Shown here piece by piece: positions 1-9,198 of a stretch of 64,000 nt of DNA. The stretch spans positions 744,001-808,000 of the forward strand of contig CAVZQE010000022.1 of NCBI GenBank assembly GCA_963777325.1. The letters are read 5' to 3'. Position numbers and translations under genes: made by a program. The notes under the pieces are model-generated. The model searched no databases. It was given only the letters and a program-made list of their open reading frames with translations, and had not been told where the DNA came from. Each line of letters opens with the position of its first letter. Within the stretch, counting starts at the first letter, position 1. This DNA is from JAFAXA01 sp963777325. Lineage in GTDB: Bacteria > Pseudomonadota > Alphaproteobacteria > Acetobacterales > Acetobacteraceae.

Positions 1-1407
1 CAGCACGCCCAGACCCTCGGCGGCCAGTTCCCGGATGGCGCGATGCACCTCCTCCTTGGCGCCGACGTCGATCCCGCGCGTCGGGTCGTCCAGCATCAGG
101 GCTTGCGGGCTGGCGCAGAGACAGCGCGCCAGCAGGACTTTCTGCTGATTGCCGCCCGACAGGCCGGAGATGGGCTGAAGCGGCCCGGCCGTGCGGATGC
201 CGAGTTCGCGAATGAAGCGGCCGACCAGCTCCCGCTGCCTGCGGCGCGAGACGACGCCGAAGCGGCTGATCCGGGTCAGCACGGACGCGGTCAGGTTCTC
301 CTGCACGGAGAGCCCCGGAAAGATGCCTTCGGCGCGGCGGTCCTCGGACAGGAAGCCGAGGCCGTGGCGGATGGCGTTGGCTGGGGTCAACCGGCCGAGA
401 AGCTGGCCCGCGATCTCCACCGTGCCCGCTTCCGGCTGCTCGGCGCCGAACACGGCCTTGAGCGTCTCCGTGCGCCCGGCCCCGAGCAGTCCGGCAAGCG
501 CCACGATCTCCCGCCGATGCACATCGAACCCCACGTCGCGGACGCGCGTCGTCCAGCGGAGATGGCGCACCGACAGCGCCGCTTTGCCGGGGGCGGCGGC
601 GCGCCCGGTCCGCCCGGCGCCGGGTTCCGCTCCGCTCGCCGCCTCGCGCCCGAGCATGGCGGCCACCAGCGCCGGGCGCGGCAATTCCTGCGGCGTGCCA
701 CTGCGGACGAGAGCGCCGTCGCGCAGCACCGTCAGCCGGTCGCACAGCCGGTAGCACTCGGAGAGGCGGTGACTGACGAACAGAAGCGCGATCCCGTCGG
801 CGCGCAGCCGCTCGACCACGCCGAATAGCACCTCGACCTCGGCGCTGCTCAGCGCCGAAGTCGGCTCGTCGAGGACCACGACCCGCGCCCCGAACGAAAC
901 CACCCGGGCGATCGAGACCATCTGCTGCAGGCCGAGCCCGAGAGAGCGCAGCTTGCGCGCCGGATCGATCGCCAGCCCGTAGCGTTGCAGCACGGAGCCT
1001 GCGTCAAGCAGCATCCGGCGACGGTCGATCAACAGGCGTCCCGCGTGCTTCGGCTCGCGTCCGAGGTAGATATTCTCGGCGACGCTGCGCTCCGGGATCA
1101 GGTTGATTTCCTGATAGACCGCCGAAACCCCCGCGTTCTGGGCGCCACGCGGATCTTCGAAGCGGACCGCCTTGCCGTCCATCAGCAGGCTGCCGCCGTC
1201 CGGCTGGTAGAACCCGGTCAGCACCTTGATCAAGGTGGACTTGCCGGCGCCGTTCTCGCCAACCAACCCATGCACCTCACCCGCGCGCAAGGCGAACGAG
1301 ACGCCCCGCAGGGCCTGGATCGTTCCGAACGTCTTGCGCACCTCCCGCGCCTCGATCACGACGCGGGAGGTGGCGGCGGCGGCGCCGGGCGATCCGGCGC
1401 TGGTCAT
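1..1407 (-). CDS. Sugar ABC transporter ATP-binding protein (3' end outside window)
   Basis: Energises import of a sugar at the inner membrane, as the duplicated ATPase of the RbsA/MglA/YtfR type. About 469 residues are visible of a usual 500 or so; the stop codon lies beyond position 1. The first ATPase domain has Walker A GENGAGKS at residues 50-57 and a Walker B ending LDEPTSAL; the second has the signature LSGGNQQK and DDPTRGID. As is usual in this family the second half is the more divergent copy. The start is the ATG just before the residue run MTSAGSPG. It lies directly downstream of the binding-protein gene on the same strand (19 bases apart), so the two form an operon; permease genes are expected beyond the window edge. 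Substrate cannot be fixed; YtfQR-like galactofuranose or another pentose/hexose is possible. Confidence 0.93.
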   Translation of the reverse strand, partial: MTSAGSPGAAAATSRVVIEAREVRKTFGTIQALRGVSFALRAGEVHGLVGENGAGKSTLIKVLTGFYQPDGGSLLMDGKAVRFEDPRGAQNAGVSAVYQEINLIPERSVAENIYLGREPKHAGRLLIDRRRMLLDAGSVLQRYGLAIDPARKLRSLGLGLQQMVSIARVVSFGARVVVLDEPTSALSSAEVEVLFGVVERLRADGIALLFVSHRLSECYRLCDRLTVLRDGALVRSGTPQELPRPALVAAMLGREAASGAEPGAGRTGRAAAPGKAALSVRHLRWTTRVRDVGFDVHRREIVALAGLLGAGRTETLKAVFGAEQPEAGTVEIAGQLLGRLTPANAIRHGLGFLSEDRRAEGIFPGLSVQENLTASVLTRISRFGVVSRRRQRELVGRFIRELGIRTAGPLQPISGLSGGNQQKVLLARCLCASPQALMLDDPTRGIDVGAKEEVHRAIRELAAEGLGVL

Positions 1408-1426
1408 GCGACGGGGATCTCCGCCC

Positions 1427-2467
1427 TCAGTAGGGTGCGCCGCTCTTCATGGCCTGCTCGGCGTTCTCGCGGGTGTAGAGCGCGTCCTTCATGATGATCT
1501 TCTGCGGCACCGGCTGGCCGTCGAACCATTTCTGCAAGGCGTCGAAAGCCTGCGGGCCGAAGCGCGGGTTGGTCTCCACATCCGCCTGCGCCTCGCCCTC
1601 GGCGATCGCGCGCACCAGATCCTTGGTGCCGTCGATCGAGACGATCGCCACGTCCTTGCCGGGCTTCTTGCCGGCGTGTCGGATCGCCGTCATCGCTCCG
1701 AGCGCCATCACATCCGCCTGCGCATACAGGGCGTTGATGTCCGGGTGCGCGAGCAGGAGCTGGCCCATGACGCGCTGGCTGTCCGTGGTCGACCAGTTTC
1801 CCGTCTGGGCGGCGAGCAGGTGCATGTTCGGGTGCTTCTTCAGTTCGTTGGCGAAGCCCTCGGTGCGCTGCGTTTCCACGGAGTTGCCGTAAGCGCCCTG
1901 GATCTCCACGATCTCGGCCTTGCCGCCGGTCGCCTTGGCCAGCGCGTCCGCCGCCCGCACGCCCTGCGTATAGAAGTCGGACCCCATGAAGGTGATAAAA
2001 TCCTTGCAGAACGTCCCGGCGGTCTGGCGGTCGATGGTCACCACCGGAATGTTCTTCGACGCCGCCTGGGCCAGCGCCGGCTGCAAGCCCGTCGCGTTGA
2101 TCGGCGCGATCACCAGCGCCTGCGCTCCCTGCGAGATCATGTTCTCGACGTCGGCGACCTGCTTCGCCTGGTTGTCATTGGCGTTGGTGTAGAGCAGCCT
2201 CTTCACGTTCGCGGTTTTCGCGGCATCCTGGACCGATTTCGTCTCGGCCGCCCGGAACGGGTTCTGCTCGTTTTCGGACTGCGAGAAGCCCACCACCATC
2301 CCGGCAAGCTTGGCGTGGTTCGGATTGGGGTTGGTGCAGGTCTGGGCGGACGTCGTCTCGATCTTCTGCGCCGCCCCGTTTTGAGCCATGGCCTGCGACC
2401 CCACCCCGCTCGCGGAGGCGATCACGGCCGCCGACGCCAGCAGGCGCCACGCATTCAGACTTTTCAT
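1427..2467 (-). CDS. Periplasmic sugar-binding protein (YtfQ/RbsB type)
   Basis: Soluble receptor that captures a sugar in the periplasm and delivers it to the ABC importer encoded next to it. The 346-residue product starts with a signal peptide (MKSLNAWRLLASAA, cleavage after QAMAQ-like). The mature part is a type I periplasmic binding fold with the typical stretches GFSQSENEQNPF, VIAPINATGLQPAL, NIPVVTIDR and VSIDGTKD. The closing part (KDALYTRENAEQ) resembles the E. coli galactofuranose receptor YtfQ, which suggests but does not prove that substrate. The chosen ATG has a GAGGAG ribosome site a few bases upstream; a longer reading to 2545 adds a charged tail before the signal peptide and is unlikely. 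First gene of the operon. Confidence 0.92.
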   Translation of the reverse strand: MKSLNAWRLLASAAVIASASGVGSQAMAQNGAAQKIETTSAQTCTNPNPNHAKLAGMVVGFSQSENEQNPFRAAETKSVQDAAKTANVKRLLYTNANDNQAKQVADVENMISQGAQALVIAPINATGLQPALAQAASKNIPVVTIDRQTAGTFCKDFITFMGSDFYTQGVRAADALAKATGGKAEIVEIQGAYGNSVETQRTEGFANELKKHPNMHLLAAQTGNWSTTDSQRVMGQLLLAHPDINALYAQADVMALGAMTAIRHAGKKPGKDVAIVSIDGTKDLVRAIAEGEAQADVETNPRFGPQAFDALQKWFDGQPVPQKIIMKDALYTRENAEQAMKSGAPY

Positions 2468-2691
2468 CGAACGCTCCTCGTCGTTGCTTCTTGATGTGGC
2501 ACGGACGATGCCGGTACGCGTCTCCCTTTCCGGTCCGTCTCGCATGCCGCGCTCCGCCGAGACCGACCCGCCGGCGCCGGCTCAATCTAGACCGACGGCG
2601 AACCGTTACGAAACCCCCGCGTCGGCCGGGCAGGGGCGACCGGCGTGGCACCGCCTTGCGGCGCGCGTGTGCCGCCACCATCCTGTACCCG

Positions 2692-3819
2692 ATGGACGTG
2701 GCCCGCTTCGACGTGATCGTAATCGGGGCCGGCATCGCCGGCGCGACGACCGCCGCCGCCCTGGCGCCGACGCACCGGGTCGCGCTGATGGAGGCCGAGG
2801 AGGCGGCCGGCTTTCACACCACCGGCCGGTCGGCGGCGATGTGGATCCTGAACTACGGGCCGCCCGACGTTCAGGTGCTGACCGGCCTGTCGCGCCCGTT
2901 CTTCGAGCATCCGCCGCCGGGGTTCGCGGACGTGCCGCTGCTGCGCCGGCGGCCGATGGTCTATCTTGGCCCGCCAGAACAGGCGGCGGCGCTCGATGCG
3001 CTGGTCGCAACCGGGCAGGGTGTCCGCAAGCTGCCGCTGACCGAGCTGCGCGGCATGGTTCCGGCGCTCAGGCCGGACTACGCGCGCGCCGCCGCGATCG
3101 AGGAGGACGCGTTCGACCTGGACGTCGCGGCGATCCATCAGGGCTATCTGCGGCAAATGCGGGCGCGCGGCGGCGTTCTCGTTCTGAGCAGCCGGACGCG
3201 GCGCATCGAGCGGCGGGGCGGGGCCTGGGAGGTGGAGACCGCCGCTTCCGGCACGCTGCAAGCGGCTGTGGTCGTGAACGCGGCCGGCGCCTGGGGCGAC
3301 GAGGTGGCCGCCCAGGCCGGGGTCGCGCCGCTCGGGCTGGCGGCGTGCCGGCGCACCGGCGTCATCATCGACCCGGCGCCCTGGGCGGTGCGGGATTGGC
3401 CGCTGCTCGGCGATGTCGGCCATACTTGGTACATCCGCCCCGAGGCGCGCACGCGCCTGATGGCGACGCCGTGCGACGAGACACCCATGCATCCGCACGA
3501 CGTGCAGCCCGAGGAGCTGGACGTGGCGCTCGCGATCGACCGCATGCAGCGTGCGCTCGCGATCGAGGTGCGGCGGGTGGAACGCGCCTGGGCGGGCCTA
3601 CGCACCTTCACTCCGGACCGCAATCTCGCCTTCGGCTGGGACGCCGATGCGCCAGGCTTCATGTGGTGCGTGGGGCAGGGCGGTTACGGCATCCAGACAT
3701 CGGCGGCCGCCGGGCAACTCGTGGCGGCGCTCGTTACCGGGCGCGATCCGGGACCGGCCGGGCGCATCGTGCCGCGTATCGATCCCGCGCGCTTTCGCAC
3801 CGAGACGCGGGCCGCCTGA
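2692..3819 (+). CDS. FAD-dependent oxidoreductase (DadA/glycine oxidase-like)
   Basis: Probable flavoprotein that oxidises an amine or amino acid, of the DAO fold. The 375-residue protein begins with the dinucleotide-binding motif VIGAGIAGATTAAAL followed by an acidic residue at the end of the second strand (ALMEAEE). Near the C terminus GQGGYGIQTSAAAG forms the second FAD contact. The start was placed at the ATG right before the FAD motif; a longer reading from 2491 adds about 67 arginine-rich residues typical of non-coding GC-rich DNA. It is divergent from the sugar transporter operon, with about 225 bases between them that hold both promoters. Substrate unknown. Confidence 0.87.
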   Translation: MDVARFDVIVIGAGIAGATTAAALAPTHRVALMEAEEAAGFHTTGRSAAMWILNYGPPDVQVLTGLSRPFFEHPPPGFADVPLLRRRPMVYLGPPEQAAALDALVATGQGVRKLPLTELRGMVPALRPDYARAAAIEEDAFDLDVAAIHQGYLRQMRARGGVLVLSSRTRRIERRGGAWEVETAASGTLQAAVVVNAAGAWGDEVAAQAGVAPLGLAACRRTGVIIDPAPWAVRDWPLLGDVGHTWYIRPEARTRLMATPCDETPMHPHDVQPEELDVALAIDRMQRALAIEVRRVERAWAGLRTFTPDRNLAFGWDADAPGFMWCVGQGGYGIQTSAAAGQLVAALVTGRDPGPAGRIVPRIDPARFRTETRAA

Positions 3820-3830
3820 TCCTGGCCGCG

Positions 3831-5426
3831 TCAGCCGAGGGCGCGCAGCTCCTGGCGCAACCGTAGCTCGTCCATGTCGAGTTCGCGTTCGAGGCGCAGG
3901 AGGATGTCGTCCTGAAGCTCGCCCGTCCTGTTCTGTCGCAGAGCGCTGGTCCGCGCCGCTTCGAGCGCCACGAGACGGAGATTGATCCGGGCCATTGTCT
4001 CGGCGCGCGCCGCCCCCGAGAGCTTGCGGTTGAGCGCCGCCTCCTGCGCGCGATCGCGATATTCCGGCATCATGTCCTGGGCGATCGCGCCGTTCAGCAC
4101 GTCTCGGCTCTGCTCCTCCATCGCGGCGAGCTCGGCTTGCCGCATGGACGCCCGCGCCCGGGCTTCGGCCTCCCGTTCGCCGCTATCGTCGTCGCTCGCC
4201 AGTCCGAGCGCCTGAATGAGCGGCCCGAGGGTGGTTCCCTGGATCAGCACGGTCGTCAGGATCAGAACGAAGGTGAGGAACAGGATGAGGTCGCGGCCAG
4301 GAAACCCCTCCGGCAGAGCGAGCGCGACCGCCAGGCTAACGACGCCCCGCATCCCGGCCCAGGCGACGACGCACGGGACGGCGAGGCTGGGAGCGGGATC
4401 GCGCGCGCCCAGGCCCGGAATGATCCAGCCCGGAACGTAGCTGCCGAACAAGACCCACACGAACCGGACGAGGATGACCGCAAGGGTGATTTCGGCCGCG
4501 AGCGGCAGCAGGCCGAGCGCAGTCCCGGTGCCGAGCCGGTCCAGCACGCCGCGCAGCGACAGCCCGATCAGGATGAACACCATCGCCTCGAGCACGAAGA
4601 CGACGAAGGACCAGGTCGCCCGCGCCTCGAGGCGGGTCTGGGCGGAGAACACCGTGTGCTGACGCCGGCCCATCCAGAGGCCGGAGGCGACGGTCGCGAG
4701 CACGCCCGAGGCGCCGATCTTCTCCGCCGCGAGATAGCATACCCACGCCGCGAGGAAGCTGATGGCGATTTCCAGATGCGTATCGTGCAGGCGCTGGAGC
4801 AGCCAGACGATGACAAACCCGCACGCGACTCCGACCGCGATCCCGGCCAACGCCACATACGCGAACTGGATCGCGGCGAGACCAGGGTCGAACATGCCGG
4901 TCAGGACAGCGGCCACGGCGAAGCGGTAGAGGACAATGCCAGACGCATCGTTGACCAGGCTCTCGCCCATCAGCACCGTGGTCAGGCGGCGCGGGATGCT
5001 CAGCCGTTCCAGGACGGAGCCGGCCGTCACGGCGTCGGGCGGGGAGATAATCGCGCCGAAGGCGAAGCAGGCGGCCCAGGGCAGGTCCGGCAGCAGCGCC
5101 TTCAAAATCCAGCCGACGGCGAGCGTCGTGAACGCGACCGCGCCGATCGCGAGCAGCAGGATCGGCCGCAGATTGGCCCTGAAATCCTGCCAAACCGTGA
5201 AGAACGCGCTCGACTGGAGTAGCGGCGGCAGGAACAGCGCCATTGCGAGATCCGGGTCGAGCGTAAAGGTGAGCCGCTCCGGCGTGAGCGCCAGCGCCAT
5301 GCCGCCGAGGACGAAGGCCGCCGCCGGCGGGATGGCGAGCCGCCGCGCGATCAGGGCGAGGACGACGGCGCTCGCCATCAGCAGCAGCACCAGTTCGAAG
5401 ACGTGGACGGGAGCCTCGGCCATCAT
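3831..5426 (-). CDS. Na+/H+ antiporter, CPA1 family
   Basis: Membrane exchanger of cations for protons, important for pH and sodium balance. The roughly 530-residue protein has about a dozen hydrophobic segments in the first 400 residues, then a charged cytoplasmic tail of about 120 residues rich in Glu and Arg. Hallmarks of the CPA1/NhaP type are visible: SPPDAVTAGSVL, with the ion-binding Asp, and GESLVNDASGIV in the next helix. Two ATG codons in tandem (5426 and 5423) are the likeliest starts; a TTG six bases upstream is also possible. It ends 11 bases from the stop of the convergent oxidoreductase gene. Confidence 0.92.
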   Translation of the reverse strand: MMAEAPVHVFELVLLLMASAVVLALIARRLAIPPAAAFVLGGMALALTPERLTFTLDPDLAMALFLPPLLQSSAFFTVWQDFRANLRPILLLAIGAVAFTTLAVGWILKALLPDLPWAACFAFGAIISPPDAVTAGSVLERLSIPRRLTTVLMGESLVNDASGIVLYRFAVAAVLTGMFDPGLAAIQFAYVALAGIAVGVACGFVIVWLLQRLHDTHLEIAISFLAAWVCYLAAEKIGASGVLATVASGLWMGRRQHTVFSAQTRLEARATWSFVVFVLEAMVFILIGLSLRGVLDRLGTGTALGLLPLAAEITLAVILVRFVWVLFGSYVPGWIIPGLGARDPAPSLAVPCVVAWAGMRGVVSLAVALALPEGFPGRDLILFLTFVLILTTVLIQGTTLGPLIQALGLASDDDSGEREAEARARASMRQAELAAMEEQSRDVLNGAIAQDMMPEYRDRAQEAALNRKLSGAARAETMARINLRLVALEAARTSALRQNRTGELQDDILLRLERELDMDELRLRQELRALG

Positions 5427-5468
5427 GCTCAAACCGGACCTGCGGGCATTGATGCGCCGCCGCCGGCC

Positions 5469-5849
5469 TCAGCCGCCCCCGATCATCCGTCGGGCGAGCG
5501 CGGCAAGCTCGGACGGAAGGAATGGCTTCGCGATGAAGGCCTCTCGCGGCAGGTACCGTCCCGGCTCCTCGGGCCGCGGGCGGCCGGTCATGTAGAGGAC
5601 GGGAAGCTCCGGGCGCATTTCGCGCGCGATCCGGGCGAGTTGCAGCCCGTCCTGCTCGCCGCCGAGCTGGATGTCGGTCAGCAGGATCGCGATCGGCGCG
5701 TCCGACCGCAACTGAGCAACCGCCTCCGCCACCGTCTCCGCCTCGATCACCTCGAAGCCGTCGTCAATGAGCGATTCCGACAGCGACAGCCGGATCAGGA
5801 ACTCGTCTTCCACGAGAAGGATGGTCGGCTTGTCGTGTTCGGCGGACAT
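5469..5849 (-). CDS. Single-domain response regulator (CheY-like)
   Basis: Stand-alone receiver domain of 126 residues with no output domain. The acidic pocket is at LLVEDEF (residues 11-17), the phospho-acceptor Asp is D59 in LLTDIQLGG, the conserved Thr is in LYMTGRP and the Lys is in IAKPF. Such short regulators act by binding a partner or as phosphate sinks. It is divergent from a LOV-domain hybrid kinase that starts 112 bases away, so the two probably form one light-response pathway. The ATG was chosen because the receiver fold begins directly after it; longer readings add residues from the opposite-strand gene. Confidence 0.88.
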   Translation of the reverse strand: MSAEHDKPTILLVEDEFLIRLSLSESLIDDGFEVIEAETVAEAVAQLRSDAPIAILLTDIQLGGEQDGLQLARIAREMRPELPVLYMTGRPRPEEPGRYLPREAFIAKPFLPSELAALARRMIGGG

Positions 5850-5960
5850 AAGCCAGTGTCCTACGGCCAAGCTCCCTCTGCAACCTGTCGATCCCGGCCC
5901 GCGTTCCATCGGATTGCCTGGAGAAACGTGCTCCGGGCGCAACCGTGTCTGTTGAGTTCC

Positions 5961-7481
5961 ATGCCGCAGACTGCCTCTCCCGCGCCAGAGACCGCCGGCA
6001 GCGCCGGAGACAGCGACATATTCTTCGTGGCCGTCTCGGCCACGCGCATGCCGATGCTGGTGACCGACCCGAACCTGCCCGACAATCCGATCGTGTTCGC
6101 AAACGAGGCGTTCTGCGAGCTGACCGGCTATCCGCCCGGGGAGCTGGTCGGGCGCAACTGCCGCTTCCTGCAAGGGCGCGACACCGACCGGGCGACGGTC
6201 GCCATCGTCCGCGACGCACTCGAGCGGCGCGCCAACATCTCCGTGGAGTTGCTGAATTACCGCAAGGACGGGACGCCGTTCTGGAACGCGGTGTTCATAA
6301 GCCCCGTGTTCGCGCCGGACGGCCGCCTGCGCTACTTCTTCGCCTCCCAAATCGACGTGACCGCCCGGCGGGACGCGGAGCGGGCGCTCGAACAGGCGCA
6401 GCGGCTCGAAGGCCTCGGCAGCCTGGCTGGAGGCGTCGCACACGAGTTCAACAACCTGCTGACCGTGATCCAGGGCAATCTCGAGCCACTGCTCCGCGAC
6501 GCGGCGACCCCAAGGACGGCTCGTCGCCTGGAACGTCTGCGGGACGCGGCCGAGCGCGCGACCGTGCTCACCCGGTCCATGATTTCCTTTGCCCGCCGGC
6601 AACGGCTGCAGGATCAGCCAATCGATCTCGGACGCGCCCTCATTGACCTCGGCCCCGTGCTGGAGCAGGTGGCCGGGCCGGAGAACAGGCTTGTTCTCGA
6701 TCGCGAACCGGAACGGGCGGAGATACGGGCCGATCCCGAGCAGCTGCGGACCGCGCTGCTGAACATCGTGCTCAACGCGCGCGAGGCGATGCCGCAAGGC
6801 GGCACCGTGACCATCGAGACGTCGACGCGGCGAAACCAGCTCGGGCAGCCGACCGAGATTGCCCTGATGATCCGTGACGAAGGGTGCGGCATGTCGCCGG
6901 CCGTCGCGCGCCGGGCAATGGACCCATTCTTCACGACCAAGCCGGCCGGCGCCGGGACGGGCCTGGGGCTGTCGATGGCGTACGGTTTCATGCGCCAGAC
7001 CGGCGGCCGCATCGAACTCGATTCCCATCCGGGCGAGGGCACGACGGTCCGGATGATCTTCCCGCGACCGGACGGGGCGAAGGGCGGTCTGCCGGCCGCC
7101 AAGCCAGGCGAGAAGGTGCTGATCGTCGATGACGATTTCGGGCTGCGCGAGGACGCGGCCGCGATCCTGCGCGGCCTCGGCTACGGGGTTCTGACCGCCG
7201 CCAGTCCCGCGACCGCCTTGCAGGCGCTCTCCGAGCATCCGGACGTCCATGCCATGATCACGGACGTGGCGATGCCCGGCATGACCGGACCCGATCTGAT
7301 CGAGCGGGCGCGGGCGATCCGTCCGGGCCTCCCCGTCCTGCTGACGACGAGGCTCCCGGACGGGGAAACCGCCCTCGTGCTGGTCAAGCCGTACACCAGT
7401 TCCGCGCTCGCCAGCCGCCTGCGCGAACTCCTCGACACGCCCCGGGGGTCACCGCCAGCCCCCGCCGGCGCGGGGGGCTGA
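5961..7481 (+). CDS. LOV-domain hybrid sensor histidine kinase
   Basis: Probable blue-light receptor that autophosphorylates and passes phosphate to its own receiver domain. The 506-residue soluble protein has an N-terminal PAS domain carrying the LOV signature GRNCRFLQG, whose Cys67 would form the flavin adduct in light. A HisKA domain follows with the phospho-His H161 in GGVAHEFNNLL, then an HATPase domain (N box LNIVLNAREAM, G boxes RDEGCGM and GTGLGLSM), and a C-terminal receiver with D435 in MITDVAMPG. The receiver is slightly shortened around its last strands but keeps the conserved Lys (VKPY). No membrane segment is present. It is divergent from the single-domain regulator at 5469-5849. 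The ATG used lies 26 bases ahead of the PAS region; alternatives upstream lack a plausible coding sequence. Confidence 0.92.
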   Translation: MPQTASPAPETAGSAGDSDIFFVAVSATRMPMLVTDPNLPDNPIVFANEAFCELTGYPPGELVGRNCRFLQGRDTDRATVAIVRDALERRANISVELLNYRKDGTPFWNAVFISPVFAPDGRLRYFFASQIDVTARRDAERALEQAQRLEGLGSLAGGVAHEFNNLLTVIQGNLEPLLRDAATPRTARRLERLRDAAERATVLTRSMISFARRQRLQDQPIDLGRALIDLGPVLEQVAGPENRLVLDREPERAEIRADPEQLRTALLNIVLNAREAMPQGGTVTIETSTRRNQLGQPTEIALMIRDEGCGMSPAVARRAMDPFFTTKPAGAGTGLGLSMAYGFMRQTGGRIELDSHPGEGTTVRMIFPRPDGAKGGLPAAKPGEKVLIVDDDFGLREDAAAILRGLGYGVLTAASPATALQALSEHPDVHAMITDVAMPGMTGPDLIERARAIRPGLPVLLTTRLPDGETALVLVKPYTSSALASRLRELLDTPRGSPPAPAGAGG

Positions 7482-7485
7482 GCCG

Positions 7486-8382
7486 GTGCCATACAGGACC
7501 GTTCGCGCCGGATCGCTCGCCATCGCCTACGAGGCGCACGGCCCGGGCGATGGTCCGCTGGTGATCCTGCTGCACGGCTTCCCCGACGACGTGCGCGCGT
7601 GGGACGGCGTCGTTCCGCTTCTCGTGGCCCGGGGTCATCGGGTGTTGGTGCCCTGGCTGCGCGGCTACGGGCCGACCCGGTTCCTCGACCCGCGCACGCC
7701 CCGGTCGGGGCAGCAGGCCGCGCTCGGCGCGGATTTGCTCGCGTTCATCGATGCGCTCGGCTTGGGGCGCGCCGTGCTCGGCGGCTACGACTGGGGCGGG
7801 CGCGCGGCCTGCATCGTGGCGGCGCTTTGGCCCGAGCGGGTGCGCGGCCTCGTCAGCGTCGCCGGCTACAACATTCAGGATATCGCGGCGGCACGCGAAC
7901 CCGCCGAGCCGATCCAGGAATTCCGCTTCTGGTATCAGTGGTATCTGCACACGGACCGGGGCCGCCTGGGCCTGGAACGGAACAGGCGCGGCCTGTGCCG
8001 CCTGATGTGGAGCCTGTGGTCGCCGCGCCTGCATGTCGATGAAGCGGCCTTCGAGGCGACCGCCGCGAGTTTCGACAACCCGGACTTCGTCGAGGTGGTG
8101 GTGCAGTCGTACCGGCATCGGTACGGGAACGCGCCCGGAGATCCCGCCCTCGAGCCGATCGAGCAACGTCTGCGGGCGCGGCCGCCGATCACGGTGCCGG
8201 CCGTCGTCCTGCATGGGGCGACGGACGGGGTGATACCGCCTGAAACCAGCGCCGGCGACGAGAGGCATTTCAGCGGCCCGTATCGGCGCGAGATCGTTCC
8301 CGGCGCGGGCCATTTCCTGCCGCGCGAGGCGCCGGGCCGGATGGCGGACGCGCTGCTCGAGGTCGCCGGAGCGGGAAGATGA
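7486..8382 (+). CDS. Alpha/beta hydrolase (epoxide hydrolase-like)
   Basis: Hydrolase of 298 residues with the oxyanion-hole motif HGFPDD near residue 30 and the nucleophile elbow GGYDWGG. The nucleophile is Asp102 rather than Ser, which points to the epoxide hydrolase/haloalkane dehalogenase branch. The catalytic His is H276 in GAGHFLPRE. The start is a GTG four bases after the stop of the LOV kinase gene. The next gene begins inside its stop codon (ATGA overlap), so hydrolase and MaoC-like dehydratase are probably translated together and may act in the same degradative route. Substrate unknown. Confidence 0.88.
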   Translation: MPYRTVRAGSLAIAYEAHGPGDGPLVILLHGFPDDVRAWDGVVPLLVARGHRVLVPWLRGYGPTRFLDPRTPRSGQQAALGADLLAFIDALGLGRAVLGGYDWGGRAACIVAALWPERVRGLVSVAGYNIQDIAAAREPAEPIQEFRFWYQWYLHTDRGRLGLERNRRGLCRLMWSLWSPRLHVDEAAFEATAASFDNPDFVEVVVQSYRHRYGNAPGDPALEPIEQRLRARPPITVPAVVLHGATDGVIPPETSAGDERHFSGPYRREIVPGAGHFLPREAPGRMADALLEVAGAGR

Positions 8383-8828
8383 ATCTGCTGTATTTCGAGG
8401 ATTTCGCCGCCGGTCAGCGGTTTCGCTCCGACACGACGACCGTGACGGCGGACGACATCCGCGCCTTCGCGGCCGCCTTCGATCCGCAGCCGTTCCACAT
8501 GGACGAGGACCGGGCCGCCGCGAGCTTCTTCCGGGGCCTCGCCGCGAGCGGCTGGCACACGGCGGCGCTGACCATGCGCCTGCTCGTGCAGGGCGGGCTG
8601 CCGATCGCGGGCGGGCTGATCGGGGCGGGGGTGGAGGAACTGCGCTGGCCGCGCCCCGTCCGGCCGGGCGACGTGCTGCATCTCGACGCCGAGATCCTGG
8701 AATGCCGGCCCTCAGGCTCGCGGCCCGATCGGGGCTGGCTGCGCGTGCGGGTCGAGACGCGCAATCAGGAGGACGCGGTGGTGCAGACCATGATGCCGAC
8801 GCTGATGGTGCCGCGCCGGACTGTGTGA
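8379..8828 (+). CDS. MaoC-like hot-dog dehydratase
   Basis: Protein of 149 residues matching the MaoC/hydratase hot-dog family, which usually acts on 2-enoyl-CoA or related thioesters. The hydratase-2 core is visible as FDPQPFHMDEDRA, holding the Asp-His pair, followed by the helix segment FFRGLAASGWHTAAL. The later stretch RPGDVLHLDAEIL is typical of the second half of the fold. It overlaps the hydrolase gene by four bases, indicating one operon. No gene for a CoA ligase or acyl-CoA dehydrogenase is nearby, so the pathway stays unknown. Confidence 0.88.
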   Translation: MNLLYFEDFAAGQRFRSDTTTVTADDIRAFAAAFDPQPFHMDEDRAAASFFRGLAASGWHTAALTMRLLVQGGLPIAGGLIGAGVEELRWPRPVRPGDVLHLDAEILECRPSGSRPDRGWLRVRVETRNQEDAVVQTMMPTLMVPRRTV

Positions 8829-8955
8829 CAGCCTGAGCGTCGGCGGCACGCAGGATAGCCGCGCGCCGGCGAGCAGCCGCTGGCGTTCTGCCTATGTAGG
8901 GGTCACGACATGGAAAGGGCAGGATGGCACGGCTCGCGACAGGAACCGGGGAACG

Positions 8956-9198
8956 ATGCGACTTACAATTCGCTGGGCCGGGCCAATGCAATTGGGACAG
9001 GACGGGGTGACGGCTACGCTGCCGGTGGTCAGTGAGTGGAGGTTGGCGGACATAGCTGCCCTCGCCCGGCGTTGCGACGGTTGCCTCCGGATCGGCGCGC
9101 CACCGAGGGGCGCCGACGCCGGGGTGGCGCGCTTCGAGGTCCGAGCACGTCCGGTGTTCTGGAGGCCCGACGAGGTGCCGGAGGCAACGGGCCGATGA
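8956..9198 (+). CDS. Possible small hypothetical protein
   Basis: Reading frame of 80 codons whose stop overlaps the start of the DUF1349-like gene by four bases, an arrangement that favours a real gene. The sequence (MRLTIRWAGPMQLG at its start) has no motif I recognise and no signal peptide. Base composition is a little lower in GC than the neighbourhood, as in the following gene. It could instead be untranslated leader; confidence is low. Confidence 0.35.
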   Translation: MRLTIRWAGPMQLGQDGVTATLPVVSEWRLADIAALARRCDGCLRIGAPPRGADAGVARFEVRARPVFWRPDEVPEATGR

